From contig CALKVK010000017.1 of NCBI GenBank assembly GCA_937996235.1, forward strand, positions 62,001 through 126,000: 64,000 nt of DNA, given 5' to 3'. The notes beneath the pieces are model-generated. The model saw nothing but the letters and a program-made list of their open reading frames with translations. It was not told the DNA's origin and made no database searches. Positions 35,157-42,900 of the stretch are shown piece by piece (position 1 is the first letter of the stretch; each line of letters begins with the position of its first letter). This DNA comes from an uncultured bacterium (lineage in GTDB: Bacteria > Planctomycetota > JAJSAM01 > JAJVHW01). The translations under genes and the position numbers were made by a program.

Positions 35157-36241
35157 GCCGCGTCCCCCGTGAGGTAGAGCGAGCACAGCTCGCGGTACAC
35201 GCCGACGGCCTCGCGCACCTGCGACTCCTCGACCCACTCGTCGGCCTGATGGCTCTGCTCGGGGCGGCCCGGGCCGAGCACGACGCCCGGCACGTCGCGC
35301 ACGTGGAAGAGGTCGGAGACGCCGCCGAACGCGACGGGTCCGCCGGTGCCGGCGGCCGCGAGCGCGGCGCGCACGAGCGGGTCGCGCTCGTCCGTCTCGA
35401 CGGGCGTCATGCGCCCGCGGAACACTTCGATGCGCCCCTTCACGGTCTCGCGGATGCGCTGCTCCCACCACGCGTTCGGGTAGGTCGGCGTCGGCCGCCC
35501 GTCGAGCGTGAAGCGGCAGAGCGGGGGGACGACGTTCGCCTTCACGCCGCCTTCGATCAGCGTGGGAGTGAGCGTCGCGCGGCCGAGCAGAGGGTGCTCC
35601 TCCGGCGCCTCGATGCCGCGCAGCGCGACGATGTCGGCGAGCGCCAGCTCGATCGCGTTCACGCCCTGCCACGGCCGCGCCGCGTGCGCCGAGCGGCCCT
35701 CGCACGCGACGACCACGCGCAGGAGCCCGCGCTGACACGTCGCGACGCGCAGCTCGGTCGGCTCGCAGATCACGGCACCCGTGAGCGCCGGCAGCTCGCG
35801 CCGCAGCACCTCGAGCCCCTCGCCGCCGGTCTCCTCGTCGCAGGTCGCGGCGAAGAGCAGCGTGCCGCCGAAGTCGCGCGTGCGCGCGAGCTCCGCGACG
35901 GCGCAGATCATCGCGGCGGCGCCGCCCTTCGTGTCGTTGCTGCCGAGTCCGTGGATGCGTCCGTCCGCGCGCGTCGCGCGCCACGGCTCGCGCGTCCACT
36001 GGGGACTCGACGGCACGGTGTCCACGTGCGCCTCGAGCAGGAGCGTGCGCGGCCCGGGGCGCCGCCCCTCGACCGCGACCCACACGTTGCGGCCCGACGC
36101 GGTCGGGCGCAGGCCCGCGTGGCGCAGCACCTCGGCGATCAGCGCCACCACCGCGTGTTCGTCACCCGAGACGCTCGGCGTCTCGACGAGCGCACACGTC
36201 AGGGCGACGGGGTCGCCGGCCGTGATCCGCGGCGTGCTCAT
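35153..36241 (-). CDS. argE: M20-family deacylase (ArgE/DapE-like), probable N-acylcitrulline/N-acylornithine deacylase
   Basis: The product is 362 aa. The dinuclear zinc ligands are in place: AHVDTVP, SNDTKGG (bridging Asp), DEETGG (catalytic Glu and ligand Glu), ICEPTE and the C-terminal EQSHQADEW. The lid domain in the middle (~170-280) begins GLLRVVVACEGRSAHAARPWQG. It removes an acyl group from an amino acid. Set between argB and argH and next to an acylornithine-type carbamoyltransferase, its natural substrate is likely N-acetyl- or N-succinyl-citrulline rather than acetylornithine. It is translationally coupled to argH; 6 bp separate it from argB. Confidence 0.87.
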   Translation of the reverse strand: MSTPRITAGDPVALTCALVETPSVSGDEHAVVALIAEVLRHAGLRPTASGRNVWVAVEGRRPGPRTLLLEAHVDTVPSSPQWTREPWRATRADGRIHGLGSNDTKGGAAAMICAVAELARTRDFGGTLLFAATCDEETGGEGLEVLRRELPALTGAVICEPTELRVATCQRGLLRVVVACEGRSAHAARPWQGVNAIELALADIVALRGIEAPEEHPLLGRATLTPTLIEGGVKANVVPPLCRFTLDGRPTPTYPNAWWEQRIRETVKGRIEVFRGRMTPVETDERDPLVRAALAAAGTGGPVAFGGVSDLFHVRDVPGVVLGPGRPEQSHQADEWVEESQVREAVGVYRELCSLYLTGDAA

Positions 36242-36247
36242 CGTCGC

Positions 36248-37159
36248 CTACTCCTTGAGGTAGCGCTCGTGCTCCTCGGAGCGCGTGATGAGCGTGCCCG
36301 CACCGACCTTCGTGAACAGCTCGAGCAGCAGGGTGTGCGGCTTCTCGCCGTTCAAGACGTGCACGCGCGCGACGCCGGAGCGCGCGGCGTCCACCGCGTT
36401 GCGCACCTTCGGGATCATGCCCTTGCCGATGGTCCCGTCCGCGATCAGCTCCTCGATCTCGCGCGCGGAGATCGAGCCGATCAGCGTCGACGGGTCGCGC
36501 GGGTCGCGCAGCACGCCGTCCACGTCGCTCAAGAGCATCAGCTTGTCGGCCTTCAGGTCGATGGCGAGGCGCGTCGCGACCGTGTCGGCGTTGACGTTCA
36601 GCACGTTGCCCTCGCGGTCCGCGGCGAGCGACGCGACGACGGGCACGTGGCCCGTGTCCATCAGCTCGCGCAGGAGCCGCGTGTCCACGTCCACGATGTC
36701 GCCGACGTGGCCCATGTCGACGACGCGCAGCGTGCCCGTGGCCTCGTCGCGGTACTCGCGCGGCGGGCGCCGCTGCGCGTGGATGAGGTCGCCCGAGACG
36801 CCCGTCAGGCCGACGGCGCGGAGTCCCTCGCCGCGCAGCGCGCCCAGCACCTCGAGGTTGATCTTGCCGGCGAAGACCATCTTCGCGACCTCGAGCGTCT
36901 CCTCGTCGGTGACGCGCCGGCCCTCGACGAACTGCGGCTCGAGCCCGAGGCGCCCGGCGAGCGCCGTCGCCTGCGGCCCGCCGCCGTGCACGACGCAGAT
37001 GCGGATGCCGACGTTCACGAGCAGCGACACGTCCTTCGCGAGCGAGCGCAGCGCGTCCTTGTCGTCCACGAGCGCGCCGCCGAACTTCAGGAGGAACGTC
37101 TTCCCCCGGTGCTCGCGGATGTAGGGCAGCGCCTGCGTCAGGATCTCGACGTCGTGCAT
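36248..37159 (-). CDS. argB: N-acetyl(acyl)glutamate kinase
   Basis: The product is 303 aa of the amino acid kinase family. It has LLKFGGALVDD, VVHGGGPQATALAGRLGLEPQFVEGRRVTDEETL, GLTGVSGDLI, NVNADTVATRLAIDLKADKLMLLSDVDGVL and GKGMIPKVRNAVDAARSGVARVHVLNG. It phosphorylates N-acylglutamate in step two of arginine synthesis. The ATG at 37159 shares one base with the argF-type stop and has a GGAGG site ~10 nt upstream. It is longer at the N-terminus than minimal E. coli ArgB, like arginine-sensitive types; feedback regulation is possible but not proven. Confidence 0.94.
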   Translation of the reverse strand: MHDVEILTQALPYIREHRGKTFLLKFGGALVDDKDALRSLAKDVSLLVNVGIRICVVHGGGPQATALAGRLGLEPQFVEGRRVTDEETLEVAKMVFAGKINLEVLGALRGEGLRAVGLTGVSGDLIHAQRRPPREYRDEATGTLRVVDMGHVGDIVDVDTRLLRELMDTGHVPVVASLAADREGNVLNVNADTVATRLAIDLKADKLMLLSDVDGVLRDPRDPSTLIGSISAREIEELIADGTIGKGMIPKVRNAVDAARSGVARVHVLNGEKPHTLLLELFTKVGAGTLITRSEEHERYLKE

Positions 37160-38202
37160 CACGAGGCACCTCCGAGCAGGGTCGCGAGCACGGCGCGCGC
37201 GGTGTGCAGGCGGTTGCCCGCCTCGCGGATCGCGCGCGAGCGCGGTCCGTCGAGCACCTCGTCGGTGACCACCACGTTGCGCCGCACCGGCAGGCAGTGC
37301 AGGAAGACGGCGTCGTCGCCCGCAGCCAGCAGCGACTCGGTGACGGTCCAGTCGCGCCGGGCCATGCGCGCGACCGCGCCCGCCGCCGGGTCGGCGTAGT
37401 GCGCCGGCGCGCCCCAGGCCTTCGCGTAGACGGCGCGCGCACCGCGCACCGCCGCGCGCTGGTCGGTCGTCGTCGTGACCGCGCCCGCTCCGGGCAAGAG
37501 GGCGCGCGCCTCGTCGACGAGCACGTCGGGCAGCGCGAAGCCCGCGGGCGCCGCCACGCGCACGTCCATCCCCATGCGCGCGGTCGCGCGCAGGAACGCG
37601 GCGGCGACGGCGAGCGGGAGCGCGCGCGGGTGCGGCGCCCACGTGAGCGCCACGGGCACGCCGCGCAGGTCCTCGCCGCACTCCTCCTGCAGCGTCAGGA
37701 GGTCCGCCAGCGCCTGCAGCGGGTGGTCGAGCGCCGACTCCATGTTGACGACGGGCACGCGCGATTCCGCCGCGACCGTCGAGAGCACGGGCTCCGCGCG
37801 GTCCGCGTCGAAGTCGCTGAGCCCCGCGAACGTGCGCACGGCGACGAGGTCCGCCATCTCGGCCAGCACGCGCACCGCGTCGACGAGGTGCTCCTGCGAG
37901 TCGCCGTCCATCACCGCGCCGCGGCGCGTTTCGATGCGCCACGAATCCTGCCCGGGCACGAGCGCCACCACGTGCGCGCCCTGCGACGCGGCCGCGAGCT
38001 CCATCGACGCGCGCGTGCGCAGCGACGGGTTCAGGAAGAGCAGCGCGACCTGGCGCCCCGCGAGGAGCCGCGGGTCCGGGCCCTCGGCCTTCAGGCGGGC
38101 GGCGAGGCGCAGGAGACGCGGCAGCGCGTCGCCCGGCAGGTCGGCGAGCGAGAGCAGGCGCGCGGGATGCGGGGCGGGGGCGCCGTCAGCCACGGAGGAC
38201 AT
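37159..38202 (-). CDS. argF': N-acylornithine carbamoyltransferase (succinyl/acetyl-ornithine type)
   Basis: The product is 347 aa. The carbamoyl-phosphate site reads FLNPSLRTRASMEL, where ordinary ornithine carbamoyltransferase has STRTR. VPVVNMESALDHPLQALAD, LTWAPHPRALPLAVA, VYAKAWG and HCLPVRRNVVVTD resemble, from memory, Bacteroides N-succinylornithine and Xanthomonas N-acetylornithine transcarbamylases; the WAPHPKALP-type segment favours the succinyl form. The SMG loop of ordinary OTCase is absent. It would carbamoylate N-acylornithine to N-acylcitrulline. It overlaps argD by 17 bp and touches argB by one base. Confidence 0.85.
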   Translation of the reverse strand: MSSVADGAPAPHPARLLSLADLPGDALPRLLRLAARLKAEGPDPRLLAGRQVALLFLNPSLRTRASMELAAASQGAHVVALVPGQDSWRIETRRGAVMDGDSQEHLVDAVRVLAEMADLVAVRTFAGLSDFDADRAEPVLSTVAAESRVPVVNMESALDHPLQALADLLTLQEECGEDLRGVPVALTWAPHPRALPLAVAAAFLRATARMGMDVRVAAPAGFALPDVLVDEARALLPGAGAVTTTTDQRAAVRGARAVYAKAWGAPAHYADPAAGAVARMARRDWTVTESLLAAGDDAVFLHCLPVRRNVVVTDEVLDGPRSRAIREAGNRLHTARAVLATLLGGAS

Positions 38203-39355
38203 CGTGGAGCGCGCGCAGGAACGCGTCCACCTCCGCGTCCGCGATGACGAGCGGCGGCAGCAGGCGCAGCACGGCGGCGTCGCCCGGGGTCGAGCCCGCG
38301 AGCACGCCGCGGCCGCGCAGCTTCGCGACCACGTCCTTCGCGGCGCGGTCGAGCACGATGCCGAGCAGGAGGCCCTTGCCGCGGAAGCCGCGCACGCCGG
38401 GGAACGCGCGGCAGCCCTCCTGGATCTCGCGCGCGCGGCGCTCCGCGTTCGCGAGCAGGCCCTCGTCGCGGATGACGCCGAGCGTCGCCGAGATCGCGAC
38501 CGCGGCGAGCATGCCGCCGCCGAACGTCGTGCCCTGGTCGCCCTCCTTCACGCGCGCCGCGACCTCGTCCCTCGCGATCACGGCTCCGACGGGAACGCCG
38601 CTGCCGAGCCCCTTCGCCGTCGAGATGAGGTCGGGCACCACGCCCGCGTGCTCGCCGTACCACCAGCGCCCCGTGCGTGCGGGGCCGGTCTGCACCTCGT
38701 CGAAGTGCAGGAGCGCGCCGCGCTCGTCGCAGAGCTCGCGCAGTCCGCGCAGGTAGGCGTCGCTCGCGGTGTGCATGCCGCCCATCGACTGGATGGGCTC
38801 GAGGAGCACCGACGCGGTGTCGTCGTCCACGACGGCGCGCAGCGCGTCGAGGTCGCCGAACGGCACGAACACGTGGTCGGGGACGCCCGGCGCGTAGTCC
38901 TCGCGGTAGTGCCCGAGGGCCGTCGCCGAGAGCGCGCCCATCGTGCGGCCGTGGAAGCCGCCGAACATCGAGACGACCTTGCGGCGGCCCGTCGTGCGGC
39001 GCGCGATCTTGATCGCCGCCTCGTTCGCCTCGGCGCCCGAGTTGCAGAGGAACGAGCGCGACATGCCCGCGGGCGCCACCGACGCGAGGTCGCGCAGCGC
39101 GCGCGCGCGCACGTCGCTCGCGACGACGTTGCTGTAGAAGAGCAGCCGCCCCGCCTGGTCGCGCAGCGCCGCGACGACGCGCGGGTGGCAGTGGCCGGTC
39201 AGCGCGACCGCGTGGCCGCCGTAGAAGTCGAGGAAGCGCTCGCCGTGCTCGTCCTCGACCCACGCGCCCTTGCCGCGCACGAGCGTGAGCGGGAGCTGCG
39301 CGTACGTCGGGATGCCGTGGCGCTCCTCGAGGGCGCGGAAGTCGTCACGCGTCAC
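38186..39355 (-). CDS. argD: Acetylornithine (acylornithine) aminotransferase
   Basis: The product is 389 aa, a class III PLP aminotransferase. It shows FLDFYGGHAVALTGHCHPRVV, SFLCNSGAEANEAAIKIARR, the Asp in LHFDEVQTGPARTG and the PLP lysine in ISTAKGLGSG. It makes N-acylornithine from the semialdehyde with glutamate. The GTG at 39355 overlaps the argC stop (GTGA). The length and motif spacing match ArgD. Substrate acyl type follows from the operon rather than from the sequence. Confidence 0.93.
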   Translation of the reverse strand: MTRDDFRALEERHGIPTYAQLPLTLVRGKGAWVEDEHGERFLDFYGGHAVALTGHCHPRVVAALRDQAGRLLFYSNVVASDVRARALRDLASVAPAGMSRSFLCNSGAEANEAAIKIARRTTGRRKVVSMFGGFHGRTMGALSATALGHYREDYAPGVPDHVFVPFGDLDALRAVVDDDTASVLLEPIQSMGGMHTASDAYLRGLRELCDERGALLHFDEVQTGPARTGRWWYGEHAGVVPDLISTAKGLGSGVPVGAVIARDEVAARVKEGDQGTTFGGGMLAAVAISATLGVIRDEGLLANAERRAREIQEGCRAFPGVRGFRGKGLLLGIVLDRAAKDVVAKLRGRGVLAGSTPGDAAVLRLLPPLVIADAEVDAFLRALHDVLRG

Positions 39356-40407
39356 GGCCGGCTCCCCGGGGCGTAGAGCCCCGCGGTCTCGTCGAGACCG
39401 AGCATCAGGTTGACGTTCTGGACGGCCTGCCCGGCCATGCCCTTGCCGAGGTTGTCGATCGCGCTGAGCACGATCGCGGCGCCGTCGGCGACGCTCACGG
39501 ACACGTCGCAGAAGTTCGTGCCGCGCACGTGGCCGACGCGCGGCGTGCCGCTGCGCAGGCGCACGAACGGGTCGTCGGCGTACTCCTCGGCGAACGCGGC
39601 GCGGACGTCGCCCGCGGAGACGCCGCGCGGCAGGTCCACGAACAGCGTGGTGAAGATGCCGCGCGCGAACGGCCCGGACTGCGGGACCATCCACCACGGC
39701 GTCGCGGCGTCCATGCCCGCCGCCGCGAGGCAGCGCACGATCTCGGGCACGTGCTGGTGCGAGAGCACCTTGTACGCCTTCACGTCCTCGACGCGCTCCG
39801 GGTGGTGCGTCGTCGCCGACGGCTCCGCGCCCGAGCCCGAGGAGCCCGTGATCGCGACGTGCCGCACCGGGCCCGCGATGAGGCCGCGGCGCGCGAGCGG
39901 CAGCGCGGCGAGCAGCGCGCCCGTCGCGAAGCAGCCCGGGTTCGCGACGAGCCGCGTCGTCCGCAGCGCGTCGCGGTGCGCCTCCGGGAGGCCGTAGACC
40001 CACGCGCCGGACGCGAGCGCCGAAGGGTGCGGGTGCTCCGCGCCGTAGTGCGTGCGGTAGGCGTCCGCGTCCGCTAGGCGGTGGTCGCCCGAGAGGTCGA
40101 CGACGCGCAGCGACGGACGGGCGGCGACGAGCGCCGCCGCGTGCTCCGCGGCGTGGCGGTGGGGCAGCGCGAGCACGACGACGTCGGGCTCCGTCGCGAG
40201 CAGCTCCTCGGGCCCCGCGACGAACGCGAGGCCGTCCACGAAGCCCGCGAGGTTCGGGTGCACGGCGTCGACCGGCGTGCCCGCGTGCGAGCGCGACGTG
40301 ACGCCGCAGACCTCGAGCTGCGGATGCGCCAGGAGCCAGCGCAGCGTCTCCGCGCCGCCGTACCCGCTCCCGCCCGCGATGCCGACGCGCGCGCGCGCCG
40401 CGCTCAC
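39352..40407 (-). CDS. argC: N-acetyl(acyl)-gamma-glutamyl-phosphate reductase
   Basis: The product is 351 aa. The NADP loop GIAGGSGYGGAETLRWLLAHP, DLSGDHRL, YGLPEAHR, the catalytic Cys in VANPGCFATGALLAALPL, and the GSSGSGAEPSATTHHP loop identify ArgC type 1. It reduces acylglutamyl phosphate to the semialdehyde. The start is a GTG at 40407 overlapping the stop of the P-loop gene (GTGA). It ends with the usual NLGKGMAGQAVQNVNLMLG. Confidence 0.95.
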   Translation of the reverse strand: MSAARARVGIAGGSGYGGAETLRWLLAHPQLEVCGVTSRSHAGTPVDAVHPNLAGFVDGLAFVAGPEELLATEPDVVVLALPHRHAAEHAAALVAARPSLRVVDLSGDHRLADADAYRTHYGAEHPHPSALASGAWVYGLPEAHRDALRTTRLVANPGCFATGALLAALPLARRGLIAGPVRHVAITGSSGSGAEPSATTHHPERVEDVKAYKVLSHQHVPEIVRCLAAAGMDAATPWWMVPQSGPFARGIFTTLFVDLPRGVSAGDVRAAFAEEYADDPFVRLRSGTPRVGHVRGTNFCDVSVSVADGAAIVLSAIDNLGKGMAGQAVQNVNLMLGLDETAGLYAPGSRP

Positions 40408-41417
40408 CAGACCACGCCCTCGACGATGTCCACGAGCTTGTGGGCGTTCGTGCGCGCGTTCGCGGCGGGGATGCGCAGCTCCTTCGCGCAGTAGCCCTCG
40501 CCGACGTCGTTGTCGGTGGCGGGGCCCGCCATCACGTCGATCTCGAGGCCCCACTTCTGCATGAGCTGCGCGGCGCCCCAGGCGGCGACGAGGTCGTTCG
40601 CGCACATCACGTGGGCCTTCGCCTTCGAGCGGATCTCGGGGTCCGCGAGGATCTTGTCGACGCCGTAGTGGCCGATGATCCCGTCGCCGAGCTCCACGAC
40701 GATCGCGTCGGGCTCGTCGGACGCGAGGTCGGTGAGCAGCGTGCGCGCGACGCCCGCGACGTCCGGAACGCCGACGGTGCTCGGCATGCCGACGTCGAGG
40801 AAGCTGCGCGTGCGCCGCGCCCCGTGGTCCTCCATGTTCAGCAGGTCGCGCAGGCAGGCGACGCCCGTCAGCTTCGCGCCGTTCACGCGATAGCCGCGCT
40901 GCGTGAGGTGCTGCACGATCGTCGCGGCGGCGTGGGTCTTGCCGGCGCTCATGCACGTGCCCTCGACGAGGATCAGCGGCACGTCGGGCAGCTTCTCGGG
41001 CGGCGTCGGCACGTCGCGGCAGATGCTCTCGGGCTCGCCGTCGTGGAGCACCGCGCCGACGACCTCGCAGAGGAGCGGCGTGCCGAGGTCGAGGTTGCCC
41101 GAGACGACGACGCCGAGCACGCCGCCGATGTTGAGCACGTGGATGCGGTCGCCGACCGCGAGCGACTCGGGGATCTCGCCGACGAAGCCGCGCAGCGCGT
41201 GGCGGCGCCCGAGCACGCCCGCGATGACGTCGCCCTTGCTGATCTTCGCCATGCGCCCGCTGACGAGCTCGACCTTGTCGTAGACGGTCTTCTCGCGCAG
41301 CGCGCGCACCACGAGCACGTTGCCGAGCTCCGGGCGCACGTCGTCCGAGATCTCGACCTCGCGCGGCAGGCGCGCGTTGATCGTGCAGCTCGCGATCTTG
41401 TCCAGGTGCACCTTCAT
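40404..41417 (-). CDS. P-loop protein of unknown function in the arginine operon; candidate N-acylglutamate synthase
   Basis: The product is 337 aa and I do not recognise a named family. Residues 1-135 look like an all-beta domain (VLVVRALREKTVYDKVEL, SGRMAKISKGDVIAGVLG, IHVLNIGGVLG). From ~145 comes a P-loop domain: GTCMSAGKT (153-161), AKLTG (181-185), a D/E-rich switch region and VVELGDGIIG (241-249), the plan of BioD/MobB/DUF1611-like NTPase folds. DgcN, a DUF1611 protein, acetylates D-glutamate, so this fold can be a glutamate acyltransferase. The gene is coupled on both sides (ATGA with argG, GTGA with argC), and the operon has no argA or argJ. Acyl donor and activity are inference. Confidence 0.7.
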   Translation of the reverse strand: MKVHLDKIASCTINARLPREVEISDDVRPELGNVLVVRALREKTVYDKVELVSGRMAKISKGDVIAGVLGRRHALRGFVGEIPESLAVGDRIHVLNIGGVLGVVVSGNLDLGTPLLCEVVGAVLHDGEPESICRDVPTPPEKLPDVPLILVEGTCMSAGKTHAAATIVQHLTQRGYRVNGAKLTGVACLRDLLNMEDHGARRTRSFLDVGMPSTVGVPDVAGVARTLLTDLASDEPDAIVVELGDGIIGHYGVDKILADPEIRSKAKAHVMCANDLVAAWGAAQLMQKWGLEIDVMAGPATDNDVGEGYCAKELRIPAANARTNAHKLVDIVEGVVW

Positions 41418-42661
41418 GCGTCGCCTCCCTTCCGCGCCTGCGCGGCCTCGTGGTCGCGCAGCGCCGCCAGGACCGAGGGCAGTCCGTAGATCTTCGCGAA
41501 GCCGCGGGCCTCCTCGCCCGTCCAGCCGCGCGAGCCCTCGCCGTAGACCGCGCCGAGGCGGCCCATCAGCGACGTGCGCGTCTCGACGCCGGCGACCTCG
41601 AGCCGCCCGCGCACGAGCCGCACGCGCACCGTGCCCGTGACCTGGCGCTGCGTGGACGCGAGGAACGCCTCGACGTCGCGCGCGACCGGGTCGAACCAGA
41701 GCGCCTCGTGGACGAGCGACGCGTAGTACGCGCCGAGCTGGTCCTTCCACGTCTGCTGGCGGCTCGTCAGCACGAGCTTCTCGAGCTCGCGGTGCGCGAA
41801 GAGCAGCACGGCCGCCGCGGGCGCCTCGAACGCGAGCCGGCCCTTGATGCCGAGGATCGTGTCGCCCGTGTGCACGCCGCGGCCGACGCCCTGCGCGGCG
41901 CCGCGCGCGTTCAGCGCGGCCACGAGCTCCGGCCCGCCGTGCTCGACGCCGTCGAGGGCCACGGGCACGCCCGCGCGGAACGTGACGGCGACGGTGTCGC
42001 CGGCGGCGGGGGCGGCGTCGGGCGCGACCGTGTCGGGCCAGCAGTCCGTCGGGAGCGGGCGCTCGGGGCGGTGCAGGTCGCCGCCGCCGATCGTCGTGCC
42101 CCAGAGGCCGCGGTTGACGCTGTAGCGCTTCTGCTCGCGCGGCAGCACGACCCCGAGCTCCTCGAGGTAGGCGTACTCCTCGTCGCGCGTCGGGGCCAGC
42201 TCGCGCACCGGCGCGTGCACCGGGACGCCGGGCAGCAGCACGGCGAACGCGACGTCGAAGCGGATCTGGTCGTTGCCCGCGCCCGTGCTGCCGTGGACGA
42301 CGCACGCCGCGCCGAGCTCGCGCGCCAGCCGCGCGATCTCCTCGGCCTGGACGATGCGCTCCGCGGCGACGCACAGCGGGTAGGTCTGCCCGCGCAGGCA
42401 GTTGCCGGCGACGAGGTGGCGCACGAAGCGGTCGAAGACCGCGGCGCGGCCGTCCACCGTGACGTGGCGCTCGGCGCCGAGCTGCGCCGAACGGCGCTCG
42501 ATCGCCGCGAGCTCGGCGGCGTCGAAGCCGCCCGTGTCCACCGTCGCCGTGACCACGCGCCGGCCCGCGCCCGCGCGCTCGCGCGCTACGCACCACGACG
42601 TGTCGAGGCCGCCCGAGAAGGCGACCAGCACGGGCCCGGGGGCCCCGTCCGTTCCGTTCAT
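41414..42661 (-). CDS. argG: Argininosuccinate synthase
   Basis: The product is 415 aa. The PP-loop VAFSGGLDTSWCV opens the protein, followed by RGQTYPLCVAAERI, the aspartate/citrulline site HGSTGAGNDQIRFDVAF, and KRYSVNRGLWGTTIGGGDL. It joins citrulline and aspartate using ATP. It is the first gene of the eight-gene arginine operon, read leftward. The ATG has a GAGAGGAG site 6 nt upstream. Placing argG first rather than last, ahead of argC, is uncommon. If the pathway uses acylcitrulline, deacylation must precede this step. Confidence 0.93.
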   Translation of the reverse strand: MNGTDGAPGPVLVAFSGGLDTSWCVARERAGAGRRVVTATVDTGGFDAAELAAIERRSAQLGAERHVTVDGRAAVFDRFVRHLVAGNCLRGQTYPLCVAAERIVQAEEIARLARELGAACVVHGSTGAGNDQIRFDVAFAVLLPGVPVHAPVRELAPTRDEEYAYLEELGVVLPREQKRYSVNRGLWGTTIGGGDLHRPERPLPTDCWPDTVAPDAAPAAGDTVAVTFRAGVPVALDGVEHGGPELVAALNARGAAQGVGRGVHTGDTILGIKGRLAFEAPAAAVLLFAHRELEKLVLTSRQQTWKDQLGAYYASLVHEALWFDPVARDVEAFLASTQRQVTGTVRVRLVRGRLEVAGVETRTSLMGRLGAVYGEGSRGWTGEEARGFAKIYGLPSVLAALRDHEAAQARKGGDA

Positions 42662-42900
42662 CGGCGCTCCTCTCCGAGGTGCCGCGCACGACTGCCGGGC
42701 GGTCCGGCCCGGCGGAATCGCCGAGGCTACGTCGCCCGGGGGTGCGGTGAAGGAATTGCACCTCGCGCGTTCCGCGCGCGCGGTCCGCGGGGGCGCGCAC
42801 GAGCCGCCCGGGTTCTCATGGGCGGCGCGGGAACCGCTGTAGGCTGCCCACCCTTCGCGCCGATGTAGGCGTTGACTGCGAGAGACCGGAGGGCCGGGCC

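Noticed and set aside
42662..42900. Possible ARG box upstream of argG
   Set aside because: The nearest match (GTGAAGGAATTGCAC around 42749-42763) is weak and unsupported by a second copy or an argR gene nearby.
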